NCBI GenBank assembly: GCA_965220875.1
Contig: OZ244849.1
Coordinates: 744,001 to 808,000, forward strand
Length of the DNA: 64,000 nucleotides
Reading direction: 5' to 3'
DNA from: WTFY01 sp965220875
Lineage (GTDB): Bacteria > Pseudomonadota > Gammaproteobacteria > UBA4575
A model generated the notes under the pieces. The model saw only the letters and a list, made by a program, of their open reading frames with translations. It was not told the origin of the DNA and made no database searches. The translations under genes and the position numbers were made by a program. This document shows, piece after piece, positions 8,431 through 17,780 of the stretch. Position 1 is the first letter of the stretch. The number at the start of each line of letters is the position of its first letter.

Positions 8431-9426
8431 TCATGTCACCTCGACTTTCATGTCCCGGCTCAGCAACTCCGATACGGCGTTTTCGAGTTCGATGTCTCCA
8501 TTCAGCACTTGCCATACCTGCGTACAGATCGGCATGTCCACCCCGTGTCTTCTTGCAACCCGGTGCAGGACCTGCGCAGCATGAAATCCTTCTACTGCCT
8601 GCCCCAGTTCATCCATGAATTGCTGCGCGGACTTGCCTTGTGCCAGGGCAAGCCCGAGGCGCCGGTTGCGGGACTGGTCGTCGGTACAGGTCAGGATCAG
8701 GTCGCCTACGCCGGCCAGGCCCATCAGGGTGGCGCGGTGTGCCTCTAGGCTTTCTCCCAGGCGCATCATTTCTGCCAGTCCGCGGGTAATCAGCGCTGCC
8801 CTCGCATTGGCACCGAACCCGAGACCATCCGTAATGCCGGCGGCAATGGCCAGCACATTCTTGATTGTACCACCCAGTTCGACACCAATAACATCGTTGC
8901 TGGTGTAGACCCGGAAATGGCTGTTGTGAAAATATCCTGCCAGTTCTTTTGCGTATTCCTGGTCAGAAGATGCAAGGGTGACTGCGGTGGGCAGCCTGCC
9001 GGCCACTTCCCTGGCAAAGGATGGCCCTGAGAGGACTGCAGTGCGGACCCCGTCTCCCAGCATCTGGGCCACGACTTCATGCATCATCAGGTTGTCTTGT
9101 TTCTCGAATCCCTTGGTTGCCCAGACCACTTTTGCAGGGAAACGCCCCTGGGCAAGCTGTCCGCATGCGGTCCGCATGGCATAGCTTGGAACGGCGATCA
9201 GCACAAATTCTGCGCCTTCAACCGCTTCACTGAGCTCGTGATGGGCGGAAAAGGTATCCGGGAGCGGGTGATCGGGGAGATAGCGCAGATTGCAGCGGCT
9301 GGTCTGCAGGGTTTCAATGAGTCCGGTATCACAATCCCATACCCGGGCCCGGTGGCCGTTTCGGGTCAGTTGGAGGGCAAGCGCAGTACCCCAGGATCCT
9401 GCACCCAACACCGCGGCTGTAGTCAT
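8431..9426 (-). CDS. gpsA: NAD(P)-dependent glycerol-3-phosphate dehydrogenase
   Basis: Reduces dihydroxyacetone phosphate to sn-glycerol 3-phosphate, the backbone precursor of phospholipids. The 331 residues match the family. The N-terminal Rossmann motif is VLGAGSWGTALA, then FVLIAVPSYAMR, WATKGFE, LSGPSFAREVA and the catalytic-domain motif GGTIKNVLAIAAGI. It is the fourth gene of the conserved yibN-grxC-secB-gpsA order, starting 9 bp after secB. Identity secure. Confidence 0.97.
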   Translation of the reverse strand: MTTAAVLGAGSWGTALALQLTRNGHRARVWDCDTGLIETLQTSRCNLRYLPDHPLPDTFSAHHELSEAVEGAEFVLIAVPSYAMRTACGQLAQGRFPAKVVWATKGFEKQDNLMMHEVVAQMLGDGVRTAVLSGPSFAREVAGRLPTAVTLASSDQEYAKELAGYFHNSHFRVYTSNDVIGVELGGTIKNVLAIAAGITDGLGFGANARAALITRGLAEMMRLGESLEAHRATLMGLAGVGDLILTCTDDQSRNRRLGLALAQGKSAQQFMDELGQAVEGFHAAQVLHRVARRHGVDMPICTQVWQVLNGDIELENAVSELLSRDMKVEVT

Positions 9427-9434
9427 GATGTAAA

Positions 9435-9911
9435 TCAGTGCCTGGTTTGACCGGGCTTGGTTGTCTGCTCTTCCAGGGCTCTTACATGCTGTTGGTACAG
9501 GGATTCGAAGTTTACAGGGTTCAGCAGCAGTTGCGGAAATCCGCCTTTCAGGACCAGGTCTGATACGACTTCACGTGCAAAGGGGAACAGAATGCTGGGA
9601 CAGTGACTGCCGAGGAGCCGGTTTCGCTCTTCCTGGTTGAAATTCTTGAGCAGAAAGACACCTGCCTGCTTGATCTCAACGAGGTAGGCTGTGGTCTTTT
9701 CCTGGGTGACGGTGACCTGTACGGTCATGCAGACCTCGAATACATGTTCGTCAAGTTTCATGTTTTCCGAATGGATGTGAATGTCGGTTTTCGGGTTCCA
9801 GTTCTTGGTGAACACTTCCGGAGAACCGGGGGTCTCGAAGGAAATGTCCTTCACGTAGATTTTCTGAATCTCGAATTTCTGAACCGACTCAGGGGGTATG
9901 ACCTCAGGCAT
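9435..9911 (-). CDS. secB: Protein-export chaperone SecB
   Basis: Tetrameric cytosolic chaperone that keeps preproteins unfolded and hands them to SecA. The core reads FEIQKIYVKDISFETPGSP, then NPKTDIHIHS, and the C-terminal conserved ILFPFAREVVSDLV and GGFPQLLLNPVNFESLY. I choose the ATG at 9911 (MPEVIPPESV, 158 residues, the normal length) because GGGAGG lies just upstream. A GTG at 9947 that overlaps the grxC stop would add 12 residues and has no such site. Confidence 0.96.
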   Translation of the reverse strand: MPEVIPPESVQKFEIQKIYVKDISFETPGSPEVFTKNWNPKTDIHIHSENMKLDEHVFEVCMTVQVTVTQEKTTAYLVEIKQAGVFLLKNFNQEERNRLLGSHCPSILFPFAREVVSDLVLKGGFPQLLLNPVNFESLYQQHVRALEEQTTKPGQTRH

Positions 9912-9943
9912 GCTTCCCTCCCGGCCCTGGCCAACAGGCCGTT

Positions 9944-10207
9944 TCACGGTGAAAGCAGTTCATCCAGTGTGCCTGACTGGTTCAACTCGGAGAGATCGTC
10001 AAAGCCACCCACATGCCTGTCACCGATGAAGATCTGCGGCACAGTCTGGCGTTGGCTGCGGGTCATCATTTCTTCCCGGGATACAGGATCTTCATCCACG
10101 TTGATTTCCGTGTACACCGCGCCCTTGCTGTCCAGCAGGCGCTTGGCTGCATTGCAGTAGGCACAGCGGTTTCCGGTATATACCACGACCTTGTGGCTGG
10201 CATTCAT
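9944..10207 (-). CDS. grxC: Glutaredoxin 3 (GrxC type)
   Basis: Small dithiol glutaredoxin that reduces disulfides with glutathione. The 87 residues carry the active site CAYC (family usual CPYC), the cis-proline motif TVPQIFIGDRHVGG and the C-terminal GTLDELL. Its start overlaps the stop of the upstream rhodanese gene in an ATGA arrangement, so the two are translationally coupled. The Pro-to-Ala change in the active site may shift redox potential but is not inactivating in principle. Confidence 0.95.
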   Translation of the reverse strand: MNASHKVVVYTGNRCAYCNAAKRLLDSKGAVYTEINVDEDPVSREEMMTRSQRQTVPQIFIGDRHVGGFDDLSELNQSGTLDELLSP

Positions 10208-10629
10208 TGCTTTACAACCGGAAGCTGGTCATTGGTCCAGGCCGTGATGCCACCTTTCAGTCCGAATACCTGGGTATAGTTCTTGCCTGTCAGGATCTTG
10301 CATGCCCGGGATGAGCGGTTGCCCGTTTTGCAGAAGACCAGGATCGGCCGGTCCTTGTTTTGGCTCAGGTTGTCTGCCTTTTGCTGGAGCGCACTCAATG
10401 CCACGTGTTTTGAATTGATGATACTGCCCTGGCCATGTTCATTGGCCTCGCGCACGTCCAGCACCAGCGCATCTTCCTGGTTGATGAGCGTGACCGCCTC
10501 AGCAGGGGTGATTTCTTTATAGCCCCGGGTGACCCTTCTGGCTTCAGTCCAGAGGATCAGGCCAAGCACAGCGATCAGGGCGATAAAGAGGTGATAATTT
10601 CTGATCGCAAAATCTGTAAATTCTTCCAT
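10204..10629 (-). CDS. yibN: Membrane-anchored rhodanese-domain protein (YibN-like)
   Basis: One N-terminal membrane helix (about residues 10-28) followed by a single rhodanese domain with the Cys-loop ILVFCKTGNRSSRA, so a cytoplasmic-facing sulfurtransferase-like domain is predicted; its substrate is unknown. I choose the ATG at 10629 (MEEFTDFAIRNYHL) by analogy with YibN; the frame is open to 10680 with another ATG between. The locus order yibN-grxC-secB-gpsA is the usual one, but here a thiol-rich ArsR regulator lies immediately upstream. Confidence 0.88.
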   Translation of the reverse strand: MEEFTDFAIRNYHLFIALIAVLGLILWTEARRVTRGYKEITPAEAVTLINQEDALVLDVREANEHGQGSIINSKHVALSALQQKADNLSQNKDRPILVFCKTGNRSSRACKILTGKNYTQVFGLKGGITAWTNDQLPVVKQ

Positions 10630-10719
10630 TCTGTATGTGGAGTAAGTAGCTGGTTGGTGCATCGCCTGAGGCCATCCCATGCACCGGCTGCACAGGCGAT
10701 CCTGTACAGGAATACGGCC

Positions 10720-11040
10720 TTAGGAATGCTTGGCTGAACAGAACACCTGCTGCATCATTTCAATCAGTTTCAGCGTGCGTTCGTCTCCTACCCGGTAAAA
10801 GACCCTGTTTGCATCTTTTCTGCAGTCCAATATACCCTTATCCCTTAAAATGGCCAAATGCTGCGAGATATTGCTCTGGGATGTGCCTACATTGCAAACG
10901 ATATCCTGCACGCTGATTTCGCGTTGACCCAAGACACAGAGGATTTTCAACCGCAATGGGTGAGACATGGCCTTGAGAGATCTCGCTGCCTGTTCGATAT
11001 CTTTTTCCTGGTAAACGAGTTCTTCTGCACTTGTGTTCAT
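10720..11040 (-). CDS. ArsR/SmtB-family transcriptional regulator
   Basis: Winged-helix repressor of 106 residues from the ATG at 11040 (MNTSAEELVYQEKDI). The helix-turn-helix reads VQDIVCNVGTSQSNISQHLA, followed by a wing with NRVFYRVGD. Four cysteines are visible (ILC, IVC, LDC, VFC), and there is no ELCVCDL metal motif of ArsR/SmtB metal sensors. Two of them could form a redox switch as in the BigR/SqrR branch, which senses persulfide; the adjacent rhodanese and glutaredoxin genes fit that idea. Effector and targets are inference. The frame stays open upstream to 11142 but only this start gives a normal ArsR length. Confidence 0.85.
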   Translation of the reverse strand: MNTSAEELVYQEKDIEQAARSLKAMSHPLRLKILCVLGQREISVQDIVCNVGTSQSNISQHLAILRDKGILDCRKDANRVFYRVGDERTLKLIEMMQQVFCSAKHS

Positions 11041-11096
11041 GATAACTTGCCGGAAACGATCCTGCCCCCATGCTCCCGTACTTCTTATAGGTATAT

Positions 11097-11124
11097 AGTA
11101 TAAGCTAATATTATAAATGTCTAA
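11097..11124 (-). promoter_or_regulatory. Promoter and AT-rich probable operator of the arsR gene
   Basis: On the minus strand TTAGAC (11124-11119) and TATACT (11102-11097) are spaced by 16 bp. The surrounding 11085-11130 is strikingly AT-rich compared with its neighbourhood and holds repeated AATATTA/TAATATA elements, as expected of an ArsR-family operator. This suggests autoregulation, and possibly control of the divergent envC. Confidence 0.45.
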
Positions 11125-11163
11125 TATATTCATGAAATACATGGCTTTCAGCTTTACGTTCTG

Positions 11164-12348
11164 ATGGGTGGTTGCCGGATAACCTGTATCTGGATGGTCC
11201 TGCTTGGCAGTGTTGCAGCGACTGCAGAAATCTCTGCAGCTCCGTCACAGCAGGAAGCGGAGAGAAAGCTCGCGGCAGTCCATGAGCAGATTCGTAAAAG
11301 TCAGCACCGGATCGAGAAAGACCGTGGTGAGGCGGGTCGTCTGGAAGGGGATTTGCGAAAATTTGAAAGGCGCATCGGCCAGCTTGACCGCAAGCTTGAT
11401 GCAACCGAGTCATCCCTGGCCCAAAACCGGGAACGCATGCGTATTCTGGGATCAAGAAAGCAGGGTCTGCTGAAACGGTTGGCCAGGCATCAAAACATCC
11501 TGTACGCGCAGATCCGGTCCGAATACCTGTATGGCGGTCAGGAAAGACTGAAACTGCTGCTCAACCAGCAGGAGCACACGAAACTGGGCCGCACCCTGGT
11601 GTATTACGATTATCTGCATCGTGCACGTCTTCACGAAATGGAGCAGTCCAGGGAGGTGCTGGAGGCAGTGAGGAAGGTTCAGGCCGAGGTGGCCGAGGAA
11701 CAGGAACGCGAAAGACAGACCCGGGTGACCCTGTTGAGTCAGAAACGGCAGATTGCAGAGGAACAGGAAAAACGAAAGAAGGTGCTGGAGCGCCTGAGAG
11801 CCAGCGTCTCAGATGAACGGTCCCGCCTTGCAAATCTTGAAGCAGACAAGAAGCAGCTCGAGGCGCTGCTTGACGAACTGCAGGCTGCCCTGGTCAATAT
11901 TCCGTATATCGATCAGGGTCAGGATTTTCTGGAAGTAAAGGGCAAGCTGGCGTGGCCGGTGGCCGGCAAGCCGAGCAACCGGTTTGGCCAGTTGCGGAAT
12001 TTCTCGCACCGCAAACTGTATTGGCAGGGCGTGTTCATTCCGAACCGGACCGGCAATGACGTGTACAGCATATTTCACGGCCGGGTCGTCTTTGCAGAAT
12101 GGATGCGAGGACTGGGCCTGCTGATAATCATTGACCATGGCAACGGCTACATGAGCCTGTACGGACATAACCAGGGCCTTTACAAGCAGCCTGGTGAGTG
12201 GGTGGAAAAGGGTGAACGGATTGCCTCGGTGGGGAACAGCGGTGGAAATCTGAGTACAGGCGTGTATTTCGAGATACGAAAGCATGGCAAGCCGGTCAAT
12301 CCCGGAATCTGGTGCAAAAGGCCTGCGCAGCCAAAAAAGTCCGGATGA
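11164..12348 (+). CDS. envC: EnvC-like murein hydrolase activator
   Basis: Periplasmic activator of the AmiA/AmiB amidases during septum splitting. A signal peptide spans about residues 1-26, followed by a long coiled coil (about 28-245, rich in E, K, Q and R) and a C-terminal LytM/M23 domain (about 255-385). The LytM zinc site is degenerate, as in EnvC: the family GxxxHxxxD region reads GVFIPNRTGND and the HxH position reads STGVYFEIR, so it should regulate rather than cut peptidoglycan. DHGNGYMSLYGHNQ matches EnvC well. ctpA follows 124 bp downstream. The gpmI gene that often precedes envC is absent. Confidence 0.92.
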   Translation: MGGCRITCIWMVLLGSVAATAEISAAPSQQEAERKLAAVHEQIRKSQHRIEKDRGEAGRLEGDLRKFERRIGQLDRKLDATESSLAQNRERMRILGSRKQGLLKRLARHQNILYAQIRSEYLYGGQERLKLLLNQQEHTKLGRTLVYYDYLHRARLHEMEQSREVLEAVRKVQAEVAEEQERERQTRVTLLSQKRQIAEEQEKRKKVLERLRASVSDERSRLANLEADKKQLEALLDELQAALVNIPYIDQGQDFLEVKGKLAWPVAGKPSNRFGQLRNFSHRKLYWQGVFIPNRTGNDVYSIFHGRVVFAEWMRGLGLLIIIDHGNGYMSLYGHNQGLYKQPGEWVEKGERIASVGNSGGNLSTGVYFEIRKHGKPVNPGIWCKRPAQPKKSG

Positions 12349-12472
12349 ACGCGAGCTGGCTGTGCTGCAAGCAATGTACGTACAAGTGTAGAATGGTCCA
12401 GTTGACTGGAACGGATGATTTGTTCCTTGACCCCGTGCATCGCATAATGGCGCTGAATTCCGGAGAATTTCA

Positions 12473-13792
12473 ATGAAACTCAAGCACCTTACAGTTTCCG
12501 TGCAGATGACAGGCATGATTTTGGGTCTGTGCCTGATCCTGTCACCGCCCACGTGGGCAGACACGGAAAAGGTGGCACTGCCGCTTGACGACCTGCGCAC
12601 GTTTACAGATGTCTATGCCCGGATCAAAAGGGATTATGTGAGCGAAGTGGAGGACAGCGACCTGTTGAAAAACGCCATCCGTGGCATGCTGTCCGGACTG
12701 GACTCGCATTCCTCCTTTCTGGACAAGGAGCAGTTCCGCGAGCTTCAAATCGGTACTTCGGGGGAATTTGGAGGGCTCGGAATCGAGGTCGGGATGGAGG
12801 ATGGATTCGTGAAAGTGATTGCTCCGATTGATGATACCCCTGCACAGCGTGCTGGCGTACAGGCCGGTGACCTGATCATCAAGCTGGACGACACGCAGAT
12901 AAAGGGCCTGACCCTGGAAGAAGCCGTCAACCTGATGCGTGGGGAGGAGGGTTCCAAGATCACCCTGACGATCATACGCGAGGGCTCGGATGTCCCCCTG
13001 AAACTGACGATCACGCGAGGCCTGATTCGAGTGCGCAGTGTTCGCAGCCGCATCCTTGAACCGGGATTTGGCTACGTGCGAATTTCCAACTTCCAGTCCA
13101 AGACCACACGAGGCCTGCTGGAGGCGATCGAAAGTCTGAAGCAGGAAAACAATGAACCCCTGCAAGGCCTGGTGCTGGACCTGCGCAACAACCCGGGAGG
13201 GCTGCTTACAGGCGCTGTCGGAGTTTCGGACGTCTTCCTGGATGACGGTGCCCTGATCGTGTACATCAAAGGGCGCATCGAGAATTCGGAAATGAGATAT
13301 TCCGCGAGCACCAACGATTCCCTGAAGGGGGCGCCATTAGTGGTGTTGATTAACCAGGGCTCCGCCTCGGCCTCGGAAATCGTTGCAGGTGCCATTCAGG
13401 ACCACGAGCGTGGCACGGTACTGGGCGCGACTTCTTTCGGCAAAGGTTCCGTTCAGACCATCCTGCCCCTGAGGGGCAATACCGCGCTGAAGCTGACCAC
13501 TGCGCGCTATTACACTCCATTGGGCCGTTCCATACAGAATGAGGGCATTGTCCCGGACATCCTGCTCAAGGAGGCCGGTGACCCGGAAGAAACGGACGAC
13601 CCGGCGGCAACCGGGGAAGCAGCCCTGCAAAACCGCCTTGATAATCCGGAGAGTGGCTCGGAGGAACCAAGAACCCCGGCGTCCGTGATCATCCTGCCCA
13701 AACCCCGTGAGGGGGATACGACCGACCATGCTCTCGACGAAGCGCTGAAGCTGCTGAAGGGAATGGTATACACGAGAAGGGCTGCCGGCTGA
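12473..13792 (+). CDS. ctpA: Carboxyl-terminal processing protease (S41 family, CtpA)
   Basis: Periplasmic serine protease that trims C-termini of envelope proteins, often cell-wall enzymes. An N-terminal signal peptide ends at about residue 29. A PDZ domain (about 100-180) with FGGLGIEVG precedes the S41 core, which has LVLDLRNNPGG, the catalytic serine region NQGSASASEI (about 295-303) and the catalytic lysine in SFGKGSVQTI (Lys at about 324). The C-terminal 60 residues are a hydrophilic tail. The upstream spacer holds a 14-bp palindrome TCCAGTTGACTGGA (12397-12410) of unknown role. Confidence 0.95.
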   Translation: MKLKHLTVSVQMTGMILGLCLILSPPTWADTEKVALPLDDLRTFTDVYARIKRDYVSEVEDSDLLKNAIRGMLSGLDSHSSFLDKEQFRELQIGTSGEFGGLGIEVGMEDGFVKVIAPIDDTPAQRAGVQAGDLIIKLDDTQIKGLTLEEAVNLMRGEEGSKITLTIIREGSDVPLKLTITRGLIRVRSVRSRILEPGFGYVRISNFQSKTTRGLLEAIESLKQENNEPLQGLVLDLRNNPGGLLTGAVGVSDVFLDDGALIVYIKGRIENSEMRYSASTNDSLKGAPLVVLINQGSASASEIVAGAIQDHERGTVLGATSFGKGSVQTILPLRGNTALKLTTARYYTPLGRSIQNEGIVPDILLKEAGDPEETDDPAATGEAALQNRLDNPESGSEEPRTPASVIILPKPREGDTTDHALDEALKLLKGMVYTRRAAG

Positions 13793-13863
13793 TCTCCGCA
13801 TTCAAATGGCGGCAGAGTGTATATACAATTACCTCAGCAAGAACCACCTAAAAGGGCAGAATC

Positions 13864-14418
13864 ATGGCAACAGTACTCGTTCCTCTCGCAGAAGGCTTTG
13901 AAGAACTGGAAGCGGTGACGATCATCGATTTGCTGCGGCGTGCAGACATCGAGGTCATCACGGCAAGCCTGGACGAAGAGCCTGTGACCGCCTCGCGCGG
14001 TACCCGGATCATCGCTGACACCTCTCTGGATGCGGTTGTGGAGCAGGAATTTGACATGGTGGTATTGCCAGGGGGCCTGCCGGGTGCGGATCATTTGGAT
14101 CGTGATGAACGCATACACAGAATCCTGCAGCGTACCGCCGGCAGTGGTCGTCCGGTTGGTGCAATCTGCGCGGCACCCAAGGTGCTTGCAACGGCAGGAC
14201 TGCTAGAGCACAAGAAGGCCACTGGCTACCCGGGTGTACTGGATTCACTGGGCCTGGAGACGACCGAAATCACGAATGCCGCAGTGCAGCTCGACGGGAA
14301 CATCCTGACGTCCCGGGGACCTGGAACGGCAATGGATTTTGCCTTGGAGGTCATTGCCGTACTGGCAGGCGCCCAGAAGCGGGACGAGGTAGAGTCCACA
14401 CTCGAGCGTGCAGCCTGA
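13864..14418 (+). CDS. yajL: DJ-1/PfpI family protein (YajL-like)
   Basis: Glyoxalase III/deglycase-like or chaperone-like protein of the DJ-1 group, involved in oxidative or carbonyl stress; the exact activity of the family is disputed. The 184 residues start MATVLVPLAEGFEELEAVT and contain the nucleophile elbow GAICAAPKVLA with Cys at about 102, the conserved Glu in GFEELEA, and TSRGPGTAMDFAL. It ends 13 bp from the convergent lspA stop. Confidence 0.93.
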   Translation: MATVLVPLAEGFEELEAVTIIDLLRRADIEVITASLDEEPVTASRGTRIIADTSLDAVVEQEFDMVVLPGGLPGADHLDRDERIHRILQRTAGSGRPVGAICAAPKVLATAGLLEHKKATGYPGVLDSLGLETTEITNAAVQLDGNILTSRGPGTAMDFALEVIAVLAGAQKRDEVESTLERAA

Positions 14419-14430
14419 TCCTGTGGGCTG

Positions 14431-14940
14431 TCAACGTCGACGCTTCGAAAACAGTGCATGCAGGATCATCAGCACAGCACCCAGGAAGATGGCCGAGTCG
14501 GCCAGGTTGAAAGTGGGCCAATGACAGCTTGCATCGTTCAGCCGGAAGAAAAAGGGCAGGCAGGTATCACTGGAATAGTAATGCCAGTCGATGAAGTCGG
14601 TTACCTTTCCATACAGGATTCGATCCGTCACGTTGCCGACGGCACCCCCCAGCACAAGGGACAGGCTGGTGGCCAGGAGCTTTTCTCGCGGTTCCAGGTT
14701 TTTCAGCCAGAACAGGATGACGATGCTGAGTGCAATCGCGAGCGCGGAGAAAAACCAGCGCTGCCAGCCCCCTGCTTCGCTGAGGAGACTGAATGCAGCC
14801 CCTTCATTAAAGGCCAGCAAGAAGTTGAAATAGGGTAGGAACGGGTACGGTTCGTACGGGTCCAGCCACCGCACTGCAGCCTGCTTGCCGAGCTGGTCGG
14901 CAAGGAGAACACACGCGCTTAGCCAGAGCCATTTAAGCAT
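14431..14940 (-). CDS. lspA: Lipoprotein signal peptidase (signal peptidase II)
   Basis: Inner-membrane aspartyl protease that removes lipoprotein signal peptides after lipidation. Four membrane helices are visible. The catalytic aspartates lie in GNVTDRILYGKVTDFID and FNLADSAIFLG. The ATG at 14940 (MLKWLWLSACVLLADQ) overlaps the ileS stop by 8 bp; a GTG at 14955 would add five residues. It is last in the ribF-ileS-lspA operon. Confidence 0.96.
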   Translation of the reverse strand: MLKWLWLSACVLLADQLGKQAAVRWLDPYEPYPFLPYFNFLLAFNEGAAFSLLSEAGGWQRWFFSALAIALSIVILFWLKNLEPREKLLATSLSLVLGGAVGNVTDRILYGKVTDFIDWHYYSSDTCLPFFFRLNDASCHWPTFNLADSAIFLGAVLMILHALFSKRRR

Positions 14941-17767
14941 ACAGGCGTGTCTCACCCGTACCGTCTGGCAGATTGCTCACGCAGCGACTGCAGATTTCAG
15001 GGTGGTGGACATCATTTCCTACATCCTCACGATAGTGCCAGCAGCGGATACACTTTCTGTGAGGTGATTTCTTCACTTCGATGGAATATGTGTGGCCATC
15101 TGCATTGCAGATTTTGGCTGCGGTAGCCGGGGCCTCACCGTCTTCAACCAGCCTGGCGCTGGAGGTGATGAATATGAAACGTAGTTCGTCGTTATTGATT
15201 TCTGATAGGCAGTGCGGGGCATTCCAGATGCTCACCTCGGCATCCAGTGATGAACCGATTTTCTTCTCATTGCGTAGTGTTTCCAGTTCCTTGCCTATGT
15301 GCCTGCGAGTCTCGAGTATGCCCTTCCAGTCCTTGTCTGTCACCAAACCGGGGCTTGCGAATTCTTCCAGGTCGTACCATTGCTGCACAAAAACCGTATC
15401 ACTGCGTTGCCCCGGCAGTTCCTGCCAGGCTTCCTCGGCAGTAAAGCTGAGCACCGGTGCAACCCACCGGATCATCGCTTCTCCGATATGGAACATGGCG
15501 GTTTGCGCTGACTTGCGAGCATGGCTGCCAGCCTGCATGGTGTATTGCCGGTCCTTGACGATATCCAGGTAGTCTCCACCAAGTTCCAGTACACAAAAGT
15601 TATGGATCAGGTTGTAGATCCTGTGGAACTGGTATTGCTGGTAGAACTGAACGATCTGGTCCTGGAGGATTCGGGTCTTGTATACTATCCATCGATCAAG
15701 GGCCAGCATGTCTCTGGCGGGCACCTGGTCGCAGTCCGGATTGAACCCATGGAGGTTTCCCAGCAGGTAGCGGGCGGTATTGCGGATTCGCCGGTATGCG
15801 TCCGATGTGCGGCTCAGGATCTCATCCGAGACGTTCAGTTCCGCACCGTAGTCGGTGGCGGCTACCCACAGGCGCAGGATGTCGGCGCCCAGTGCATTGC
15901 AGATCTTTTGCGGTGTAACAACGTTACCCAGCGACTTGGACATCTTTTTTCCTTCGGCGTCCACCGTGAAACCGTGTGTAAGAACCTGTTTGTACGGTGC
16001 GATACCGTGCATGGCGACCGAAGTTTTCAGGGAGGACAGAAACCAGCCTCGATGCTGGTCCGAACCCTCAAGGTACATGTCGGCCTGATTGCCGCTTTCC
16101 AGGTCGACTCCCAGCCTTTCTCGTGCAACTGCGAAGTGCGTCACACCGGAATCGAACCAGACATCCAGGGTATCGCTTACTTTCCTGTACTGTCCTGAAG
16201 AATTTCCAAGCAGTTCAGCCGCATCCAGTTCATGCCACGCATCTATGCCTTTCCGTTCAATTTCAGATGCGACCTTTTCAATCAGTGCAACGGTGTCCGG
16301 GTGGGGTTCTTCAGTGTCCTTGTGGACAAAGAATGTGATCGGCACGCCCCAGGTCCGTTGCCTGGAAATACACCAGTCCGGGCTGCTTGTCAGCATTCCG
16401 GTGATTCGTGCCTGACCCCATTCGGGAATCCAGGCGACCTTGCTGACCTGTGCCATGACGGTCTTTAGCAGGCCTTCGGAATCCATGCTGATAAACCATT
16501 GCGGGGTTGCCCGGTAGATCAGCGGGACCTTGGTGCGCCAGCAGTGTGCAAGGCTGTGTCTCAGCTCGGTTTGACAAAGCAGTTTACGCTTGCTGGCCAG
16601 AGTGTCGATAACCTTGCCGTCCACCTTGTGCACGTGCTCACCCGCAAAGTACCCTGCGCGGTCCACGAATATGCCATGATCATTCACCAGGTTCAGGGTG
16701 CCCATGCCGTATTGCTTTCCCACCTCGAAATCTTCGACACCGTGGTCCGGCGCGGTATGAACGGCCCCCGTTCCGGTTTCGGTGGTGACATGCTCGCCCA
16801 GGATAACGGGTACGGTCCTGTCGTGGAATGGATGCTGCAGCGCCAGGTGTTCGAGCCGCTGGCCCTTGCAACGCCCTACAACCCTGCAGTTCTCTGCGCG
16901 ATACCGTTCCAGGCAGGCTTGCTGCAGCGCCTCGGCCAGCAGCACGCGCTCACGAACGCCATCGATGGTCAATTCGACAAGCACGTAATCAATACTGGGA
17001 TTGAGGCATACCGCCTGGTTGGATGGCAGTGTCCAGGGGGTTGTGGTCCAGATGGCTACTGAGACAGGCCCTTGGCCATCCAGTGTGCCGAGACGTTCGG
17101 ACAGGGAATGTTCATCCGCCACTGTGAAGCGGACGTCAATCGCGGGTGAAGTTTTTTCCCGGTACTCGACTTCGGTCTCTGCCAAGGCAGAGGCATCCAC
17201 GACATTCCAGTAGACAGGCTTGTAGCCCCTGACGATATGACCTTTTTCATACAGCCTGCCCAGTGCGCGCACAATATCGGCCTCAACCCTGTAATCCATG
17301 GTCAGATAGGGCCGGTCCCAGTCGCCAAATATTCCGAGCCGCTTGAAGTCTTCGCGCTGCTTTTCGATTTGCCTGGCTGCATACTTGCGGCAGCTTTCCC
17401 GAAATTCCCTGTGACTTGTCCGGTTGCCTGCCTTGCCGATCTTTTTCTGTACCTGGTGTTCGATGGGCAAGCCATGGCAGTCCCAGCCTGGCACGTAGGG
17501 TGCGTCGTACCCCGACAGGGTCTTGCTTTTGACAATGATGTCTTTCAGGATTTTGTTGACTGCGTGTCCGATATGGATGTCCCCGTTTGCATAGGGTGGG
17601 CCGTCATGCAGGATGAACCGCTTTGCACCGCTGCGGGCATTGCGGATCTGCTGATAGATATTTTTCCGTTCCCAGTCCTGCAACCGCTCGGGTTCCCGCC
17701 GCGCAAGGCTGCCTTTCATGGGAAAGGAAGTTCTTGGCAGGTTCAATGTTTCCTTGTAATCGCTCAT
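14933..17767 (-). CDS. ileS: Isoleucine--tRNA ligase
   Basis: Class I synthetase that charges tRNA-Ile and edits valine. The 944 residues show the HIGH motif in PPYANGDIHIGHAVNK, a CP1 editing domain with TTTPWTLPSNQAVCLNP, the KMSKS loop in DAEGKKMSKSLGNVVTP, and a C-terminal zinc finger with KCIRCWHYREDVG and ICSRCVSNL. This is the bacterial-type architecture. It is 13 bp after ribF on the minus strand. Confidence 0.98.
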   Translation of the reverse strand: MSDYKETLNLPRTSFPMKGSLARREPERLQDWERKNIYQQIRNARSGAKRFILHDGPPYANGDIHIGHAVNKILKDIIVKSKTLSGYDAPYVPGWDCHGLPIEHQVQKKIGKAGNRTSHREFRESCRKYAARQIEKQREDFKRLGIFGDWDRPYLTMDYRVEADIVRALGRLYEKGHIVRGYKPVYWNVVDASALAETEVEYREKTSPAIDVRFTVADEHSLSERLGTLDGQGPVSVAIWTTTPWTLPSNQAVCLNPSIDYVLVELTIDGVRERVLLAEALQQACLERYRAENCRVVGRCKGQRLEHLALQHPFHDRTVPVILGEHVTTETGTGAVHTAPDHGVEDFEVGKQYGMGTLNLVNDHGIFVDRAGYFAGEHVHKVDGKVIDTLASKRKLLCQTELRHSLAHCWRTKVPLIYRATPQWFISMDSEGLLKTVMAQVSKVAWIPEWGQARITGMLTSSPDWCISRQRTWGVPITFFVHKDTEEPHPDTVALIEKVASEIERKGIDAWHELDAAELLGNSSGQYRKVSDTLDVWFDSGVTHFAVARERLGVDLESGNQADMYLEGSDQHRGWFLSSLKTSVAMHGIAPYKQVLTHGFTVDAEGKKMSKSLGNVVTPQKICNALGADILRLWVAATDYGAELNVSDEILSRTSDAYRRIRNTARYLLGNLHGFNPDCDQVPARDMLALDRWIVYKTRILQDQIVQFYQQYQFHRIYNLIHNFCVLELGGDYLDIVKDRQYTMQAGSHARKSAQTAMFHIGEAMIRWVAPVLSFTAEEAWQELPGQRSDTVFVQQWYDLEEFASPGLVTDKDWKGILETRRHIGKELETLRNEKKIGSSLDAEVSIWNAPHCLSEINNDELRFIFITSSARLVEDGEAPATAAKICNADGHTYSIEVKKSPHRKCIRCWHYREDVGNDVHHPEICSRCVSNLPDGTGETRLYA

Positions 17768-17780
17768 GTGTGCAGGTCAA

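Noticed and set aside
9912..9947. GTG start for secB overlapping the grxC stop
   Set aside because: The ATG at 9911 has GGGAGG upstream and gives the normal length.
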